Under the pieces are notes generated by a model that was not told the DNA's origin, did no database searches, and saw nothing but the letters and a program-made list of their open reading frames with translations. Made by a program: the position numbers and the translations under genes. A stretch of 64,000 nt of DNA from Candidatus Manganitrophus morganii. GTDB lineage: Bacteria; Nitrospirota; Nitrospiria; SBBL01; Manganitrophaceae. The stretch lies in NCBI GenBank assembly GCA_021651055.1, contig JAJHOH010000001.1, positions 2,418,001-2,482,000 of the forward strand. The letters are read 5' to 3'. Shown piece after piece: positions 1 to 8,342 of this stretch (positions are counted from its first letter, which is position 1; each line of letters begins with the position of its first letter).

Positions 1-695
1 CCTTTCCCTCTAGTGGCCCCATTCTCCAGGCTATTGGTCACGGCAGGGAGCGAAAGATCGGTACGTCGCAGGCCGCTGAGCTTCAGAATGAGAGTATTCG
101 CCGCGTGAATCTCTCCTTTCCGGTAGAGGGCCGATCCGTCGGATTCAGCCAGGCGATTCATGATCGCTCTCCTTTTTGGTGGCGACACCTTTTTGCTGAT
201 CAGTATCTGCTTGATCTGTGCGAGGAGCTCGACCCAACGTTGCTCTTCGGAGCGAAGGTTGTCTTTCACGTAATCCCGAATGCGTTTTGCCAATGCCGGG
301 CTCTTTCCCCCGCTGGAGACGGCAATCGTCATTCCCCCTTTTGAGAAAACGGCCGGCACAATAAAACCGTCCGAATCGCTTCGGTCGGCCAGGTTGAACG
401 GAATTCGCTTCCGTCTTCCTTCCCGGGCAATCGCTTCATTCACTGAAGGCTGATCCGTTGCAGCGAACGCCAACGCGGCACCGCCCAGATCCCCCCGCCG
501 ATAAGGCCGGTTATGTACGATGATCCGCTTTTCTGCTTCCCATCGGGTCAGACGGGGGGTCAAAGAAGGACTGATGACGGTAATCGCTGCGCCGGTCCTT
601 AAGAGGGAAGCGGTCTTTCTTTCTGCAACCGCGCCCCCTCCGATCACCACTACCGGACGCCCTTTTAAATTGAGAAAGAGTGGATAATAATTCAT
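1..695 (-). CDS. Precorrin-2 dehydrogenase / sirohydrochlorin ferrochelatase domain (CysG N-terminal, Met8-like), 3' end outside window
   Basis: The minus frame stays open from an ATG at 695 to the window edge (231 residues seen), so the C-terminus is missing. The N-terminus reads MNYYPLFLNLKGRPVVVIGGG, a Rossmann dinucleotide site typical of the family. It is followed by AERKTASLL, then FAATDQPSVNEAI, and PFNLADRSDSDGFIVPAVF with the SSGGKSPALAKRIR segment that marks the siroheme synthase N-terminal domain. The family oxidises precorrin-2 with NAD and inserts iron to give sirohaem. The start codon overlaps the bamD stop in a TAATG arrangement, so translation is probably coupled. Whether the missing part carries a methyltransferase domain (full CysG) cannot be seen. 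Confidence 0.88.
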   Translation of the reverse strand, partial: MNYYPLFLNLKGRPVVVIGGGAVAERKTASLLRTGAAITVISPSLTPRLTRWEAEKRIIVHNRPYRRGDLGGAALAFAATDQPSVNEAIAREGRRKRIPFNLADRSDSDGFIVPAVFSKGGMTIAVSSGGKSPALAKRIRDYVKDNLRSEEQRWVELLAQIKQILISKKVSPPKRRAIMNRLAESDGSALYRKGEIHAANTLILKLSGLRRTDLSLPAVTNSLENGATRGK

Positions 696-1429
696 TAGGG
701 AGAGGCGGTGGTGGAAGGAGTGAGATGAGAGAGGACCTGCTCCGCCTTGGGGGAGAATTCAGTTTCAGGATGTTCTTGCAGCAGCTTCTCGAAGGTTTCT
801 CTCGCCTCGTTCCAATGTTCGGCATGATAATGTGAGAGTCCTAAATAATAGAGGCTCTCTTCAATCAGTGACCGGCTTTCCCCTTTGGAGAGGGCTTTTT
901 GAAAACGTGCGATGGCGGCCGGGTAGGCGCCGTTCTTATAATAAAAACGGCCGACATAAAGATGGTGCGCCGCTTGACGACGGGTTAACTTTTTTAGCTT
1001 CTCCTCCGCTTCGCCCGTATAAAGGCTTTGAGGATAATCCTTGACGACCTTCTCGAATGCCACGATCGCTTTTTCCATCGGGCCGGGATCACGGTCGTTG
1101 GTGTTCATCTGCTTGTAATAACTCATTCCCAGCCGGTACTGCGCAAAGGCGGCCATCCGGTGGAAGGGGTGAAGCTCCAGGAAACGCTGGTATTCCTCCG
1201 ACGCGGCGGTGTAATCTTCCTTGACGTAATTTGCCTCGCCCCGTTTGAGCAGGGTGAGGCCATCGTAAATTTTCTCAACCCCCTGATCGGAGTTGTCGAC
1301 GATTTTCTCATCGACGCCGAGGAGTGAAAGGAGCTCCGACTTCTCTCCCGATCCCGCACAGCCGGCGAGGAAAAGCGTGAGAAGAAAGATTCCCCCGCGG
1401 TGAAATGCAAATCCCTTGAAAAATGGCAT
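695..1429 (-). CDS. bamD: Outer membrane assembly lipoprotein BamD
   Basis: This is a 244-residue precursor if translation starts at the ATG at 1429, which places a lipoprotein signal peptide at the N-terminus (hydrophobic FLLTLFLAGC, lipobox LAGC, lipidated Cys about residue 24). The mature part carries TPR-like helices: YDGLTLLKRGEANYVKEDY, then FLELHPFHRMAAFAQYRLGMSYY, and a later pair around YYLGLSHYHAEHWNEAR. Length and layout match BamD/YfiO, the accessory lipoprotein of the BAM complex that folds beta-barrels into the outer membrane. An upstream in-frame ATG at 1504 would bury the signal peptide, so it was not chosen. It shares a 1-nt overlap with the downstream siroheme gene. Confidence 0.85.
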   Translation of the reverse strand: MPFFKGFAFHRGGIFLLTLFLAGCAGSGEKSELLSLLGVDEKIVDNSDQGVEKIYDGLTLLKRGEANYVKEDYTAASEEYQRFLELHPFHRMAAFAQYRLGMSYYKQMNTNDRDPGPMEKAIVAFEKVVKDYPQSLYTGEAEEKLKKLTRRQAAHHLYVGRFYYKNGAYPAAIARFQKALSKGESRSLIEESLYYLGLSHYHAEHWNEARETFEKLLQEHPETEFSPKAEQVLSHLTPSTTASP

Positions 1430-1504
1430 TGTTCCGTATCCACACTTCAAAATAATGAAGTAATAAATAACAAATATCGGGGGAAAGCGCAAGGGCCATT
1501 TCAA

Positions 1505-1534
1505 TTGACAGAGACGGCATGGAGTTCCTATAAT
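1505..1534 (+). promoter_or_regulatory. Consensus sigma-70 promoter of fabH, abutting the start codon
   Basis: A perfect -35 TTGACA (1505-1510), an 18-bp spacer and a perfect -10 TATAAT (1529-1534) lie immediately before fabH. The ATG is at 1543, only 8 nt after the -10 box, so a normal start point (about 1541-1543) leaves no room for a leader or Shine-Dalgarno sequence. Confidence 0.8.
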
Positions 1535-1542
1535 TCCGTTCT

Positions 1543-2514
1543 ATGCCATCTCAGATCATCGGAACCGGAATTGCGCTCCCGAAACGGGCCGTCACCAATG
1601 AGGAGCTGTCGGGTCGGCTCGGTCTGAGCGAAAAGAAGATCGAGAAGATGACCGGTATTCAGAGCCGGCATTGGGTTGAAGCAGGGGAGACCACTTCTTC
1701 CCTGGCAGTGGAGGCGGCACGGAAGGCCCTGCAATCGGCCGATCTCCTCCCCGATGCGATCGACCTGATTCTTGTCTCGACGACCTCTCCCGATATGTCT
1801 TTCCCCTCGACCGCTTGTTTGGTTCAGAGAGCGCTTTCGACCCGGCCTATTCCGGCCTTGGACCTCAATGCCTCTTGCAGTGGATTCTTGTATGCCCTCT
1901 CCGTGGGGGATCAATTCATCCGGAGCGGGACGGCAAAACGGGTCTTGATTATCGCGGCGGAGGTGAAGTCCCCCTCCATTAACCCGGGGGATCCCTCCAC
2001 CGCGATTTTATTCGGCGACGGCGCGGCCGCGGTTGTGCTGGCGGAGGGAAAAAGAGGAATTCAATTGATCCGCCTCCATGCGGACGGCTCCCGGCACCGT
2101 TTGATTTCTCTCCCGGCGGGCGGCTCGCGATATCCGACCACCTCTGAGACACTGAGCGGCGGTCTGCATTATATCCGAATGGAAGGGAAAGGGCTTTTCA
2201 GAATGGCGGTGAAGCGGATGCAAGAGGCGCTTTTCTCTCTGGCCAAGGAGGCGAATCTCTCCTTATCCGAGATTGATTTCTTCATCTTTCACCAGGCGAA
2301 TTTAAGAATTCTAGAAACCGTATTCGAAAAAACCGGCATACCTCATGACAAAAGCGTCGTCACCATTCCACGTTATGGCAATACCTCTTCTTCATCGCTT
2401 CCGATTGCGCTCGATGAGGCGACCAGAACGGGGAAGCTAAAACCGGGGAATCGGGTGATCCTCTGCGCTTTCGGAGGTGGATTGACGTGGGGGACCGCTC
2501 TGATCGAGTGGTGA
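1543..2514 (+). CDS. fabH: 3-oxoacyl-[acyl-carrier-protein] synthase III
   Basis: The protein has 323 residues, the usual FabH length, and opens with the family-typical IIGTGIALPKR. The thiolase-fold catalytic triad is visible: Cys112 in LNASCSGFLYAL, His250 in FFIFHQANLR and Asn280 in RYGNTSSSSLP. FabH condenses acetyl-CoA (or another primer) with malonyl-ACP to start fatty acid synthesis in the cytosol. The start at 1543 is supported by alignment of the N-terminus with the family. The gene stands alone, divergent from bamD and ending next to a convergent small gene with no gap. The promoter position implies a leaderless mRNA. A specialised KAS III paralogue is possible, since no other fab genes are nearby. 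Confidence 0.92.
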   Translation: MPSQIIGTGIALPKRAVTNEELSGRLGLSEKKIEKMTGIQSRHWVEAGETTSSLAVEAARKALQSADLLPDAIDLILVSTTSPDMSFPSTACLVQRALSTRPIPALDLNASCSGFLYALSVGDQFIRSGTAKRVLIIAAEVKSPSINPGDPSTAILFGDGAAAVVLAEGKRGIQLIRLHADGSRHRLISLPAGGSRYPTTSETLSGGLHYIRMEGKGLFRMAVKRMQEALFSLAKEANLSLSEIDFFIFHQANLRILETVFEKTGIPHDKSVVTIPRYGNTSSSSLPIALDEATRTGKLKPGNRVILCAFGGGLTWGTALIEW

Positions 2515-2760
2515 TTACTTCTTTGCCTTTGAATCGGTGGAGAGGTTCGCCAAGATTTTTCTAAATCGATTTTTCCAATACTCACGGCGCTCCTTCTTCC
2601 AACGAGCGCGTTCATAAAGATCAGATGCTTCAGAGACCTCTTCTTTTTTAATGGGTTTTATGGGCGACTTTTTCAAGACAGGTCTTTTGGCGGCTTTTTT
2701 CTTTCGTGAAACGACCGCCTTTTTGGAAAGTGCTCCGATCTTTTTCTTTTTCAGCGCCAT
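2515..2760 (-). CDS. Small lysine-rich basic protein, unknown function
   Basis: This is an 81-residue protein whose first half is almost only Lys, Ala, Pro, Val and Ser (KKKKIGALSKKAVVSRKKK and similar), followed by a charged helix (ASDLYERARWKKERREYWKNR). It starts at an ATG at 2760 preceded by GGTGG. No family is recognised with confidence. The composition resembles histone H1-like tails and other nucleic-acid-binding basic proteins, so DNA or RNA binding is a plausible inference only. It lies 37 nt downstream of the repeat-containing exported protein, probably in the same transcript, and its stop directly abuts the fabH stop on the opposite strand. Confidence 0.6.
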   Translation of the reverse strand: MALKKKKIGALSKKAVVSRKKKAAKRPVLKKSPIKPIKKEEVSEASDLYERARWKKERREYWKNRFRKILANLSTDSKAKK

Positions 2761-2773
2761 TCATCCACCAACG

Positions 2774-2790
2774 AAAAGGGATTTCCCTTT
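2774..2790 (-). terminator. Weak hairpin between two small genes, possible attenuator
   Basis: A 6-bp stem (AAAGGG/CCCTTT) with a 4-nt loop, followed on the minus strand by a short T run, lies between the exported repeat protein and the lysine-rich protein. It is too weak for more than a tentative call. Confidence 0.3.
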
Positions 2791-2797
2791 CAGCCTG

Positions 2798-3145
2798 TTA
2801 CGACCTAGCCATCTGTAAGAGTGTGTCTCCGATCCTCTCCTGCGTCTGCCCCTGAGCATACCGGAGAATCGCCGCATCTTGGATCTGGCGACCTAACTCT
2901 TCCTGAAGCACCCCTTCCTCGGCTGTTAAGCCGATTGAGGCCGCTTCCTGAATGGCCTGGCCCAACCTCTCCTGAGCGAAACCTGCTTCGGTGCTCCGAT
3001 GTTGACTGAGGAGGGCCGCTTCTTGAATTGCCCTTCCGAGTGTTTCCTGTTTCTCTCCCTCTGTCGCAGGATGGGCTGGAACAGAGAATACCATTAAAAA
3101 AAGAAAGATAACAGGGATTAAGTATCCGATTTTTCTTGATTTCAT
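2798..3145 (-). CDS. Small exported protein with four short helical repeats, unknown function
   Basis: The protein has 115 residues. The N-terminus is a classical signal peptide (MKSRKIGYLIPVIFLFLMVF, cleavage probably after VPAHPA). The mature part of about 88 residues is built of a repeated helix: LGRAIQEAALL, LGQAIQEAASI, LGRQIQDAAIL and the divergent IGDTLLQMARS, spaced about 23-30 residues apart. The repeat is amphipathic and rich in Gln, Glu and Ala. No named family is recognised. The start is supported by a strong GGAGGTG Shine-Dalgarno and by the signal peptide. It is transcribed from its own near-consensus promoter, and its ribosome binding site can be paired in a leader hairpin. Confidence 0.75.
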   Translation of the reverse strand: MKSRKIGYLIPVIFLFLMVFSVPAHPATEGEKQETLGRAIQEAALLSQHRSTEAGFAQERLGQAIQEAASIGLTAEEGVLQEELGRQIQDAAILRYAQGQTQERIGDTLLQMARS

Positions 3146-3150
3146 CGTTC

Positions 3151-3180
3151 ACCTCCATATTTAGGATGCGATGAGGAGGT
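3151..3180 (-). promoter_or_regulatory. Leader hairpin that can pair with the Shine-Dalgarno of the exported repeat protein
   Basis: On the minus strand the leader contains ACCTCC (3180-3175) and, 18 nt later, its exact complement GGAGGT (3156-3151), which is the ribosome binding site of the gene starting at 3145. Pairing would close the site. The stem is only 6 bp with a long loop, so it would be moderately stable at best. Confidence 0.4.
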
Positions 3181-3220
3181 TTAACGAGCAAACTATCTCA
3201 AAAATAGCAACGCTAGCTTT

Positions 3221-3250
3221 ATCATACTCTCTTGGGATTATTAATGTCAA
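3221..3250 (-). promoter_or_regulatory. Sigma-70 promoter for the small exported repeat protein
   Basis: On the minus strand: -35 TTGACA (3250-3245), an 18-bp spacer and -10 TATGAT (3226-3221). This predicts a leader of about 70 nt before the ATG at 3145. The rest of the intergenic space to 3398 is very AT-rich and shows no coding potential, only short imperfect inverted repeats around 3267-3290. Confidence 0.7.
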
Positions 3251-3398
3251 GATATGAAAATAGATACTCTTTTAGTAAAAAAGAGCACTAAAATAGCTTT
3301 TATGAGAAAATTTACTTAGGATTATTATATTATTATGAGTACTAGCACCTAGTATATAGAAGGAGAATCAGAGTGTGAGGCAAGCATATACGAATCTT

Positions 3399-5891
3399 TT
3401 AATCGGGCTTTGCTGTCTTTTCATCCCAATGATAGGAGAGCCTGGAGGCGAGTTTGGTGATTGCTTCCCCATAAGATTTATCAATGTGTGAATTTCCAGT
3501 CCGAAGGATTTTCCATCGCTGAATGAATTGGTGAAAGAAATTTTGGGCTTCCCAAAGGTTTAGCTCAACATGAGCTCGATCGGAGATGTCTAAAAGATGA
3601 TCCGCTTGGCTGAGTGCATCTTTGCCGTTGGGTGATTCGATATCGAGCAGGCGCTGCATCTGCATGTTCAGCAAACTCCGCAAACGCTGTTCAATTTCCT
3701 CCACTTCAATATCCACTCCCCAGCGCTTCGCCTCATCGATAATCTGGATGGTCCGGTCAAAAACGGGTCGATCCGAAAGACGAGCCGCTTCCTCTTTCAG
3801 ATCATGGTTAAGCACCTGCTCCGCCGCCACGAGGTACGATTTCGGAATTTTGGCCTGAGTCGAGTTCAGGTAGAACATGAGTCGCTGGTGATCGAGGTAA
3901 ATCTGACGCCAGAGGTTTTCATAACGGCTGAAAAGAGAGCCGGAAACGTGCGAGAGGATCTTTCTTCTCGGTTCGATCAAGAGGTCATTGAGGCTGAAAG
4001 ACTTCTCACCGAGCGCATGATTCAGTCCGCGGACGACATCGGCCTGAGAGCCGCGGTAAAACTTTTCGATCAGATCGGATTTCATTTTTTCGTATCCTTC
4101 GACGCCGAGCATGCCGCCGACGGCGCAGTGAAAGTCGTGGCCGCCGAAGTGAAGAACCCCAAAAACCGCCTCTTCGTGATCGAATGTGATTTTAGAGGTC
4201 ACAAGAACCCGCCCAATCGCCAGGGTGACTGTTCCATCGGTGACCCTTCGGTAATCTTGCAGCGCGATCTGGTGGTTATACAAATCGCCGCTCTGCGGGT
4301 TTTCCTCGAAGAGCGAGGCAATAGCATAATGGGCGATGATTCGTTCCGGACCGATGACTGAACCGCCGACGAACCGCCGGTAGATCGAAGCTCCATCCCC
4401 GAATTCGGGAAGGTTGCTCTTCGCCTCTTTCAGCCGTTCTAGAAGGAGGTTTTCCGCTTTTCCCCCTAATCCCATCGGGTCGAGCTCTTTTGCAAGCTGA
4501 ATCGCCCGGCCGGCATATTTGAGGTTCTGTGTCGCCTCCAGACCCGAGATCTCATCGAAAAACCAGGCGCAACTGGTAAACATCAACAAAGCATTGCGCT
4601 GCATCTCCAACAGCTGAATAGCCTCTTCCCGTTCCAAGGGGTTCAGCGCCCGAGCCTGTTGCTGAGAGAGGAAACGTTCGGCCTCTTCCCAGGTCAGTCG
4701 GTTTTCCTCCCGCTTCCGGATCAAAGTGATGTAATGGTTCCGGGCCTCCCAAGGATCTTTGAGCCACCTCTTTCCCTTCGTTTCAAAGAGGAGATCGAGC
4801 GAGCCTTTCAGGGCGTCAAATCCTTCGCGCAACGGCTGGCGCCAGCGCTGGTTCCAGTCGGGATGTCCCCCCGACTGACAGCCGCAATTCGAGCGCCACC
4901 GCTCGACCCCGTGAAAGCAGCTCCAGGCGCTTTGATCGACGATTTCCACCTCATAGGCCGGCGGATTCTTCGAGAGATATTCTCCATAGTTGGTCCATTC
5001 GGCGATCTGTTGCCGCTCGATCGCCTGCAGGGTGTAAGCGAGGGCCATATCGCCGTGGGCAAAGTGGTGACCATAGGATTCGCCGTCGGTGGCAATGTGT
5101 AGAAGCTGCGGCCAGTCGCGTTGATCGGAGAAACCACCCTTGAGTCGATCGACGAAGGTTTCTCCGCTTCTGAGCAGCCGATCGAACGCGACCGAGTGGG
5201 AGATCGGCCCATCGTAGAAGAAGAGATCGATAAAGAGGCCGTCCGAGAGAAAGCATCGGTACGATCGGGTTGGATCGATCCCTTCCGCCCCTTCCCACTC
5301 CCCTTCGGCCTCCCGCTTCTTTCCATCCGGCGCGATCCGGCGTATCCGGCGGGCCTGATGCGGGGCCAGAATCGTGAACCGGATTCCCTCTTCTGCAAGG
5401 ACCTGGAGCGATTCCAGGTCGACCGCCGTTTCGGGAAGCCACATCCCCTCCGGTTTTCGCTGGAATCGGGACTCAAAATCGGCGATTCCCCAGCGAACCT
5501 GGGTGACTTTATCCCGTCGTGAGGCGAGCGGCATGATCAGATGATTATAGACCTGGGAGAGGGCATTCCCGTGCCCCCCCCGCTCCCGGAGGCTGATCTG
5601 ATCGGCCTCTAAGATTTTGCGATAGACTTCCGGCTGGGCCCGCTCCAACCAGGAAAGGAGGGTGGGGCCGAAGTTAAAGCTGATCTTCGTGTAGTTGTTG
5701 ACGATATCGAGAATCCGATTTTCATGATCGGCGATCCGGGCGGCGGTATTCGGAAGGTAGCATTCGGCCGAGATCCGCTCGTTCCAGTCGTGATAGGGAT
5801 GGGCCGAATCCTGGAGCTCGACCTCCTCCAGCCACGGGTTTTCGCGCGGAGGCTGATAGAAATGGCCATGAATGCAGAGATAACGTTTCAT
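3399..5891 (-). CDS. Glycoside hydrolase family 57 protein with DUF3536 C-terminal region
   Basis: The protein has 830 residues. The N-terminus KRYLCIHGHFYQPPRENPW is the family 57 strand-1 motif. GMWLPETAVD (Glu about 154) fits the nucleophile region and HIATDGESYGHH the conserved motif around the acid/base region. After about residue 400 comes the long helical part characteristic of DUF3536 GH57 proteins (HFGGHDFHCAVGGM, then a Glu- and Leu-rich helical tail). GH57 enzymes act on alpha-glucans as amylases, glucanotransferases or branching enzymes; the substrate of the DUF3536 subgroup is not established. It is the last gene of the glgC-phosphomutase-ROK kinase operon (3-nt gap), which supports a role in glycogen or malto-oligosaccharide turnover. 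Confidence 0.85.
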   Translation of the reverse strand: MKRYLCIHGHFYQPPRENPWLEEVELQDSAHPYHDWNERISAECYLPNTAARIADHENRILDIVNNYTKISFNFGPTLLSWLERAQPEVYRKILEADQISLRERGGHGNALSQVYNHLIMPLASRRDKVTQVRWGIADFESRFQRKPEGMWLPETAVDLESLQVLAEEGIRFTILAPHQARRIRRIAPDGKKREAEGEWEGAEGIDPTRSYRCFLSDGLFIDLFFYDGPISHSVAFDRLLRSGETFVDRLKGGFSDQRDWPQLLHIATDGESYGHHFAHGDMALAYTLQAIERQQIAEWTNYGEYLSKNPPAYEVEIVDQSAWSCFHGVERWRSNCGCQSGGHPDWNQRWRQPLREGFDALKGSLDLLFETKGKRWLKDPWEARNHYITLIRKREENRLTWEEAERFLSQQQARALNPLEREEAIQLLEMQRNALLMFTSCAWFFDEISGLEATQNLKYAGRAIQLAKELDPMGLGGKAENLLLERLKEAKSNLPEFGDGASIYRRFVGGSVIGPERIIAHYAIASLFEENPQSGDLYNHQIALQDYRRVTDGTVTLAIGRVLVTSKITFDHEEAVFGVLHFGGHDFHCAVGGMLGVEGYEKMKSDLIEKFYRGSQADVVRGLNHALGEKSFSLNDLLIEPRRKILSHVSGSLFSRYENLWRQIYLDHQRLMFYLNSTQAKIPKSYLVAAEQVLNHDLKEEAARLSDRPVFDRTIQIIDEAKRWGVDIEVEEIEQRLRSLLNMQMQRLLDIESPNGKDALSQADHLLDISDRAHVELNLWEAQNFFHQFIQRWKILRTGNSHIDKSYGEAITKLASRLSYHWDEKTAKPD

Positions 5892-5894
5892 AAA

Positions 5895-6875
5895 TTATTT
5901 TCCATTGTTCTTCGCGGCCAAGTGGACCAGATGCCCGGCCCCGATCATCCCGGCGCTCTCGCCGAGAAGCGCCCTTCGAATGATGATCCGCTTGAGGGCT
6001 TCCTCCGGCGTCATACCGAAGGCGCGGCGGGCCACCTCCTGTCGGAGCGGCTCTTCGAAGAGGTGAAAGGCGTTGCTGACCCCGCCCGAAAGGATGAAAT
6101 GGTGAATGTCGAGCAGGTTGGCCACGTTCGCGATTCCAATGCCGAGGTAATAGGACATTTTCCGAAAGACCGCTTCCGCAATCGGATGATGCTGCTCCGC
6201 CGCATCGGCGAGACCGGAGGAGGTGATCCACGCTGCGGGTGGCGCGGCGCTCCCCTCTACCCGACGCCACTCCTCCTGCGCCATTCGGACCAAGGCGGTG
6301 GAAGAGGCATAGACCTCCAGGCAGCCTGTGGAGCCGCATCCACAGGGGGGACCGTCGGGCGTAATCTTCATGTGACCGACCTCTCCCGCTTTCCCCGTTT
6401 CTCCAGGCCATAGTTTACCACCCAGCACCAATCCGCCGCCGACCCCGGTGCCGAGCGTAATGAGAAGGAAGTTATCGACGTTCTGCGCGGCCCCGACCCA
6501 GCGCTCTCCCATCGCCGCCGCACTGGCGTCATTTTCGATGACGACCGGAACGCCGACCGCCTTCTCGACCCGGGAGCGGATCGGAAAATTATCCCATCCG
6601 GGGAAATTGGGGGATTCAATGATCCGGCCCTCTTTGAAATCGAGCGCGCCGGGAACCCCCAGACCGACGCCGGCCAGCGATCGTCCGCCGCTCATTTTGC
6701 ATAGATCGGCGATGAGGCCGGCCACATTGTTGAGGACCCGCTCTTGCCCCTGGGCGACTTCCGTCGCGATCTTCCCTTCCGAGAGGATCTGTCCGGTCAG
6801 GTCGAGAGCCGCCCCCTTGATGTAGGTCCCTCCCAAGTCGATTCCAATGACGCAGGTTGATAACCGGTCCACCAC
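5895..6875 (-). CDS. ROK-family sugar kinase, probably glucokinase
   Basis: The protein has about 326 residues. The ATP-binding motif IGIDLGGTYIKG is near the N-terminus. GVGLGVPGALD, the sugar-binding ENDASAAAMGE and LGTGVGGGLVLGG follow. The ROK zinc-binding signature is present as CGCGSTGCLEVYAS, preceded by GHMKI, whose His is the usual zinc ligand. ROK kinases phosphorylate glucose or related hexoses at C6. The start is ambiguous: I use the GTG at 6875 just after the upstream stop; GTG at 6872 and TTG at 6893 are alternatives, the last overlapping the phosphomutase gene by 17 nt. Its place between the phosphohexomutase and a GH57 enzyme suggests it recycles free glucose released from alpha-glucan. 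Confidence 0.85.
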   Translation of the reverse strand: MVDRLSTCVIGIDLGGTYIKGAALDLTGQILSEGKIATEVAQGQERVLNNVAGLIADLCKMSGGRSLAGVGLGVPGALDFKEGRIIESPNFPGWDNFPIRSRVEKAVGVPVVIENDASAAAMGERWVGAAQNVDNFLLITLGTGVGGGLVLGGKLWPGETGKAGEVGHMKITPDGPPCGCGSTGCLEVYASSTALVRMAQEEWRRVEGSAAPPAAWITSSGLADAAEQHHPIAEAVFRKMSYYLGIGIANVANLLDIHHFILSGGVSNAFHLFEEPLRQEVARRAFGMTPEEALKRIIIRRALLGESAGMIGAGHLVHLAAKNNGK

Positions 6876-6876
6876 T

Positions 6877-8319
6877 CTACTCAATCGATTCAATCAGGGC
6901 CTGGCAGCTTCCGGCCAGACGCTCCGACTCCTTCTCTTCTGCGGTTTCGACATAGATCCGCACCACCGGCTCGGTTCCAGAGGGGCGGATCAACACCCAA
7001 CTTCCTCCCTCCAGGAAAAATTTCGTTCCATCGAGCTTGGAGGTAGAGATCACTTTCTTCCCTTCTATTGTAGCAGGCGGGTTCTTCAGCAGAGCGGCGA
7101 CCCGTTCCCGGCCCTTTTCCGAGAGGTGCAAATCGCGCCGCAGCGGAGAGAAGGGGCCGACCCGCCGGAAAAGATCGTCGAGCATCGTCCGGATGGGACG
7201 CTTGCGTTTGGCGACCATCTCCGCGACAAGAAGGCAGGTGAGAATGCCGTCTTTCTCCGGGAGGTGACCCCGGATCGAGATACCGCCGCTTTCCTCGCCT
7301 CCCAAGAGAATTTCATTTTTTGCGATCAGCTCGCCGATATATTTGAAGCCAACCGGTGTCTCAATGATCTCCAATCCGTGGTGCCGTGCAACGGCGTCGA
7401 CCAGATGGGAAGTAGCCACACTTCGGGCGACCTTGCCGGTCCACTTTCGATCGGTCACTAAATAATCGACGAGGAGGGCGATAATGTAATTCGGCACGAC
7501 CGGGATGCCCCCCCGGTCGAGGATTCCGAATCGGTCCGCGTCGCAATCGGTCGCCAGACCGAGATCATAATTCCCTTCCCGCGTTTTCAGGATGAGCTCC
7601 GAGAGGCTTTCCCCCTCCGGGTCGGGGCGGATGCCGCCGAAGGTCGGGTTCCGCTCGTCATGGATCAGATCGATTGTCGCTCCCATGTCGAGGAGAATCC
7701 GGTCAAGATAACCTAACGAGGTCCCCCAGAAAGGATCGACCGCCACGCGAAGCTTCCCTTGTTCGAAGGCAGACCGATCGAGAAGATGGGAAACCTTCTC
7801 CCGGTACGCATCGCCGATCCGTTCATCTTGCCAGAGCCCCTGCTTCTCCGCTTCGGCGCGCGTCAGTGGCCGAACAGCGTTCGGCTCCTTCAAAAGTGCG
7901 TTGGCCCGCTCTTCGATCTGCCTTGTTGTTTCCGGCAGGGCCGGTCCTCCCCAGGCGGGGGAGAATTTCAGGCCGTTCCACTCCGGGGGATTGTGGCTGG
8001 CGGTGACATTGATCCCCCCTGAGAGCTTGCGTTGGAGAATTTCGAAGGAGACGACCGGCGTCGGAACCGGATCGGCCGATCGGATAACGCCGATTCCGTT
8101 GCCGGCGAGGACCGAGGCGACCGCTTCCGCGAATCGCTTTCCAAGGAAGCGGGTGTCGTAGCCGACGATCACCTGAAGCTTGGAGCCTTTGCGATTTTCA
8201 TTCAAATAATCGGCGATCGCCTGTGCGACCACCCGAACGCGATCGAATGTGAAATCTTCCGCCAGAATTCCCCGCCACCCCGATGTCCCGAATTTGATCT
8301 TCTGGTTTTCATTTGTCAT
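6877..8319 (-). CDS. Phosphoglucomutase / phosphomannomutase family protein
   Basis: The protein has 480 residues of the alpha-D-phosphohexomutase superfamily, with all four signature loops: phosphoserine loop TASHNPPEWNG (Ser108), metal loop DCDADRFG, sugar-binding GGEESGG and phosphate-binding RPSGTEP near the C-terminus. N-terminal FGTSGWRG is also typical. The enzyme interconverts hexose 1- and 6-phosphates in the cytosol. Directly behind glgC (24-nt gap) it most likely makes glucose 1-phosphate for ADP-glucose synthesis, or returns it to glycolysis. Sequence alone does not separate glucose from mannose specificity. The start ATG at 8319 puts the active-site motifs at usual distances. Confidence 0.88.
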   Translation of the reverse strand: MTNENQKIKFGTSGWRGILAEDFTFDRVRVVAQAIADYLNENRKGSKLQVIVGYDTRFLGKRFAEAVASVLAGNGIGVIRSADPVPTPVVSFEILQRKLSGGINVTASHNPPEWNGLKFSPAWGGPALPETTRQIEERANALLKEPNAVRPLTRAEAEKQGLWQDERIGDAYREKVSHLLDRSAFEQGKLRVAVDPFWGTSLGYLDRILLDMGATIDLIHDERNPTFGGIRPDPEGESLSELILKTREGNYDLGLATDCDADRFGILDRGGIPVVPNYIIALLVDYLVTDRKWTGKVARSVATSHLVDAVARHHGLEIIETPVGFKYIGELIAKNEILLGGEESGGISIRGHLPEKDGILTCLLVAEMVAKRKRPIRTMLDDLFRRVGPFSPLRRDLHLSEKGRERVAALLKNPPATIEGKKVISTSKLDGTKFFLEGGSWVLIRPSGTEPVVRIYVETAEEKESERLAGSCQALIESIE

Positions 8320-8342
8320 CTGGTCTCTGGTCCCCTCTCCCG

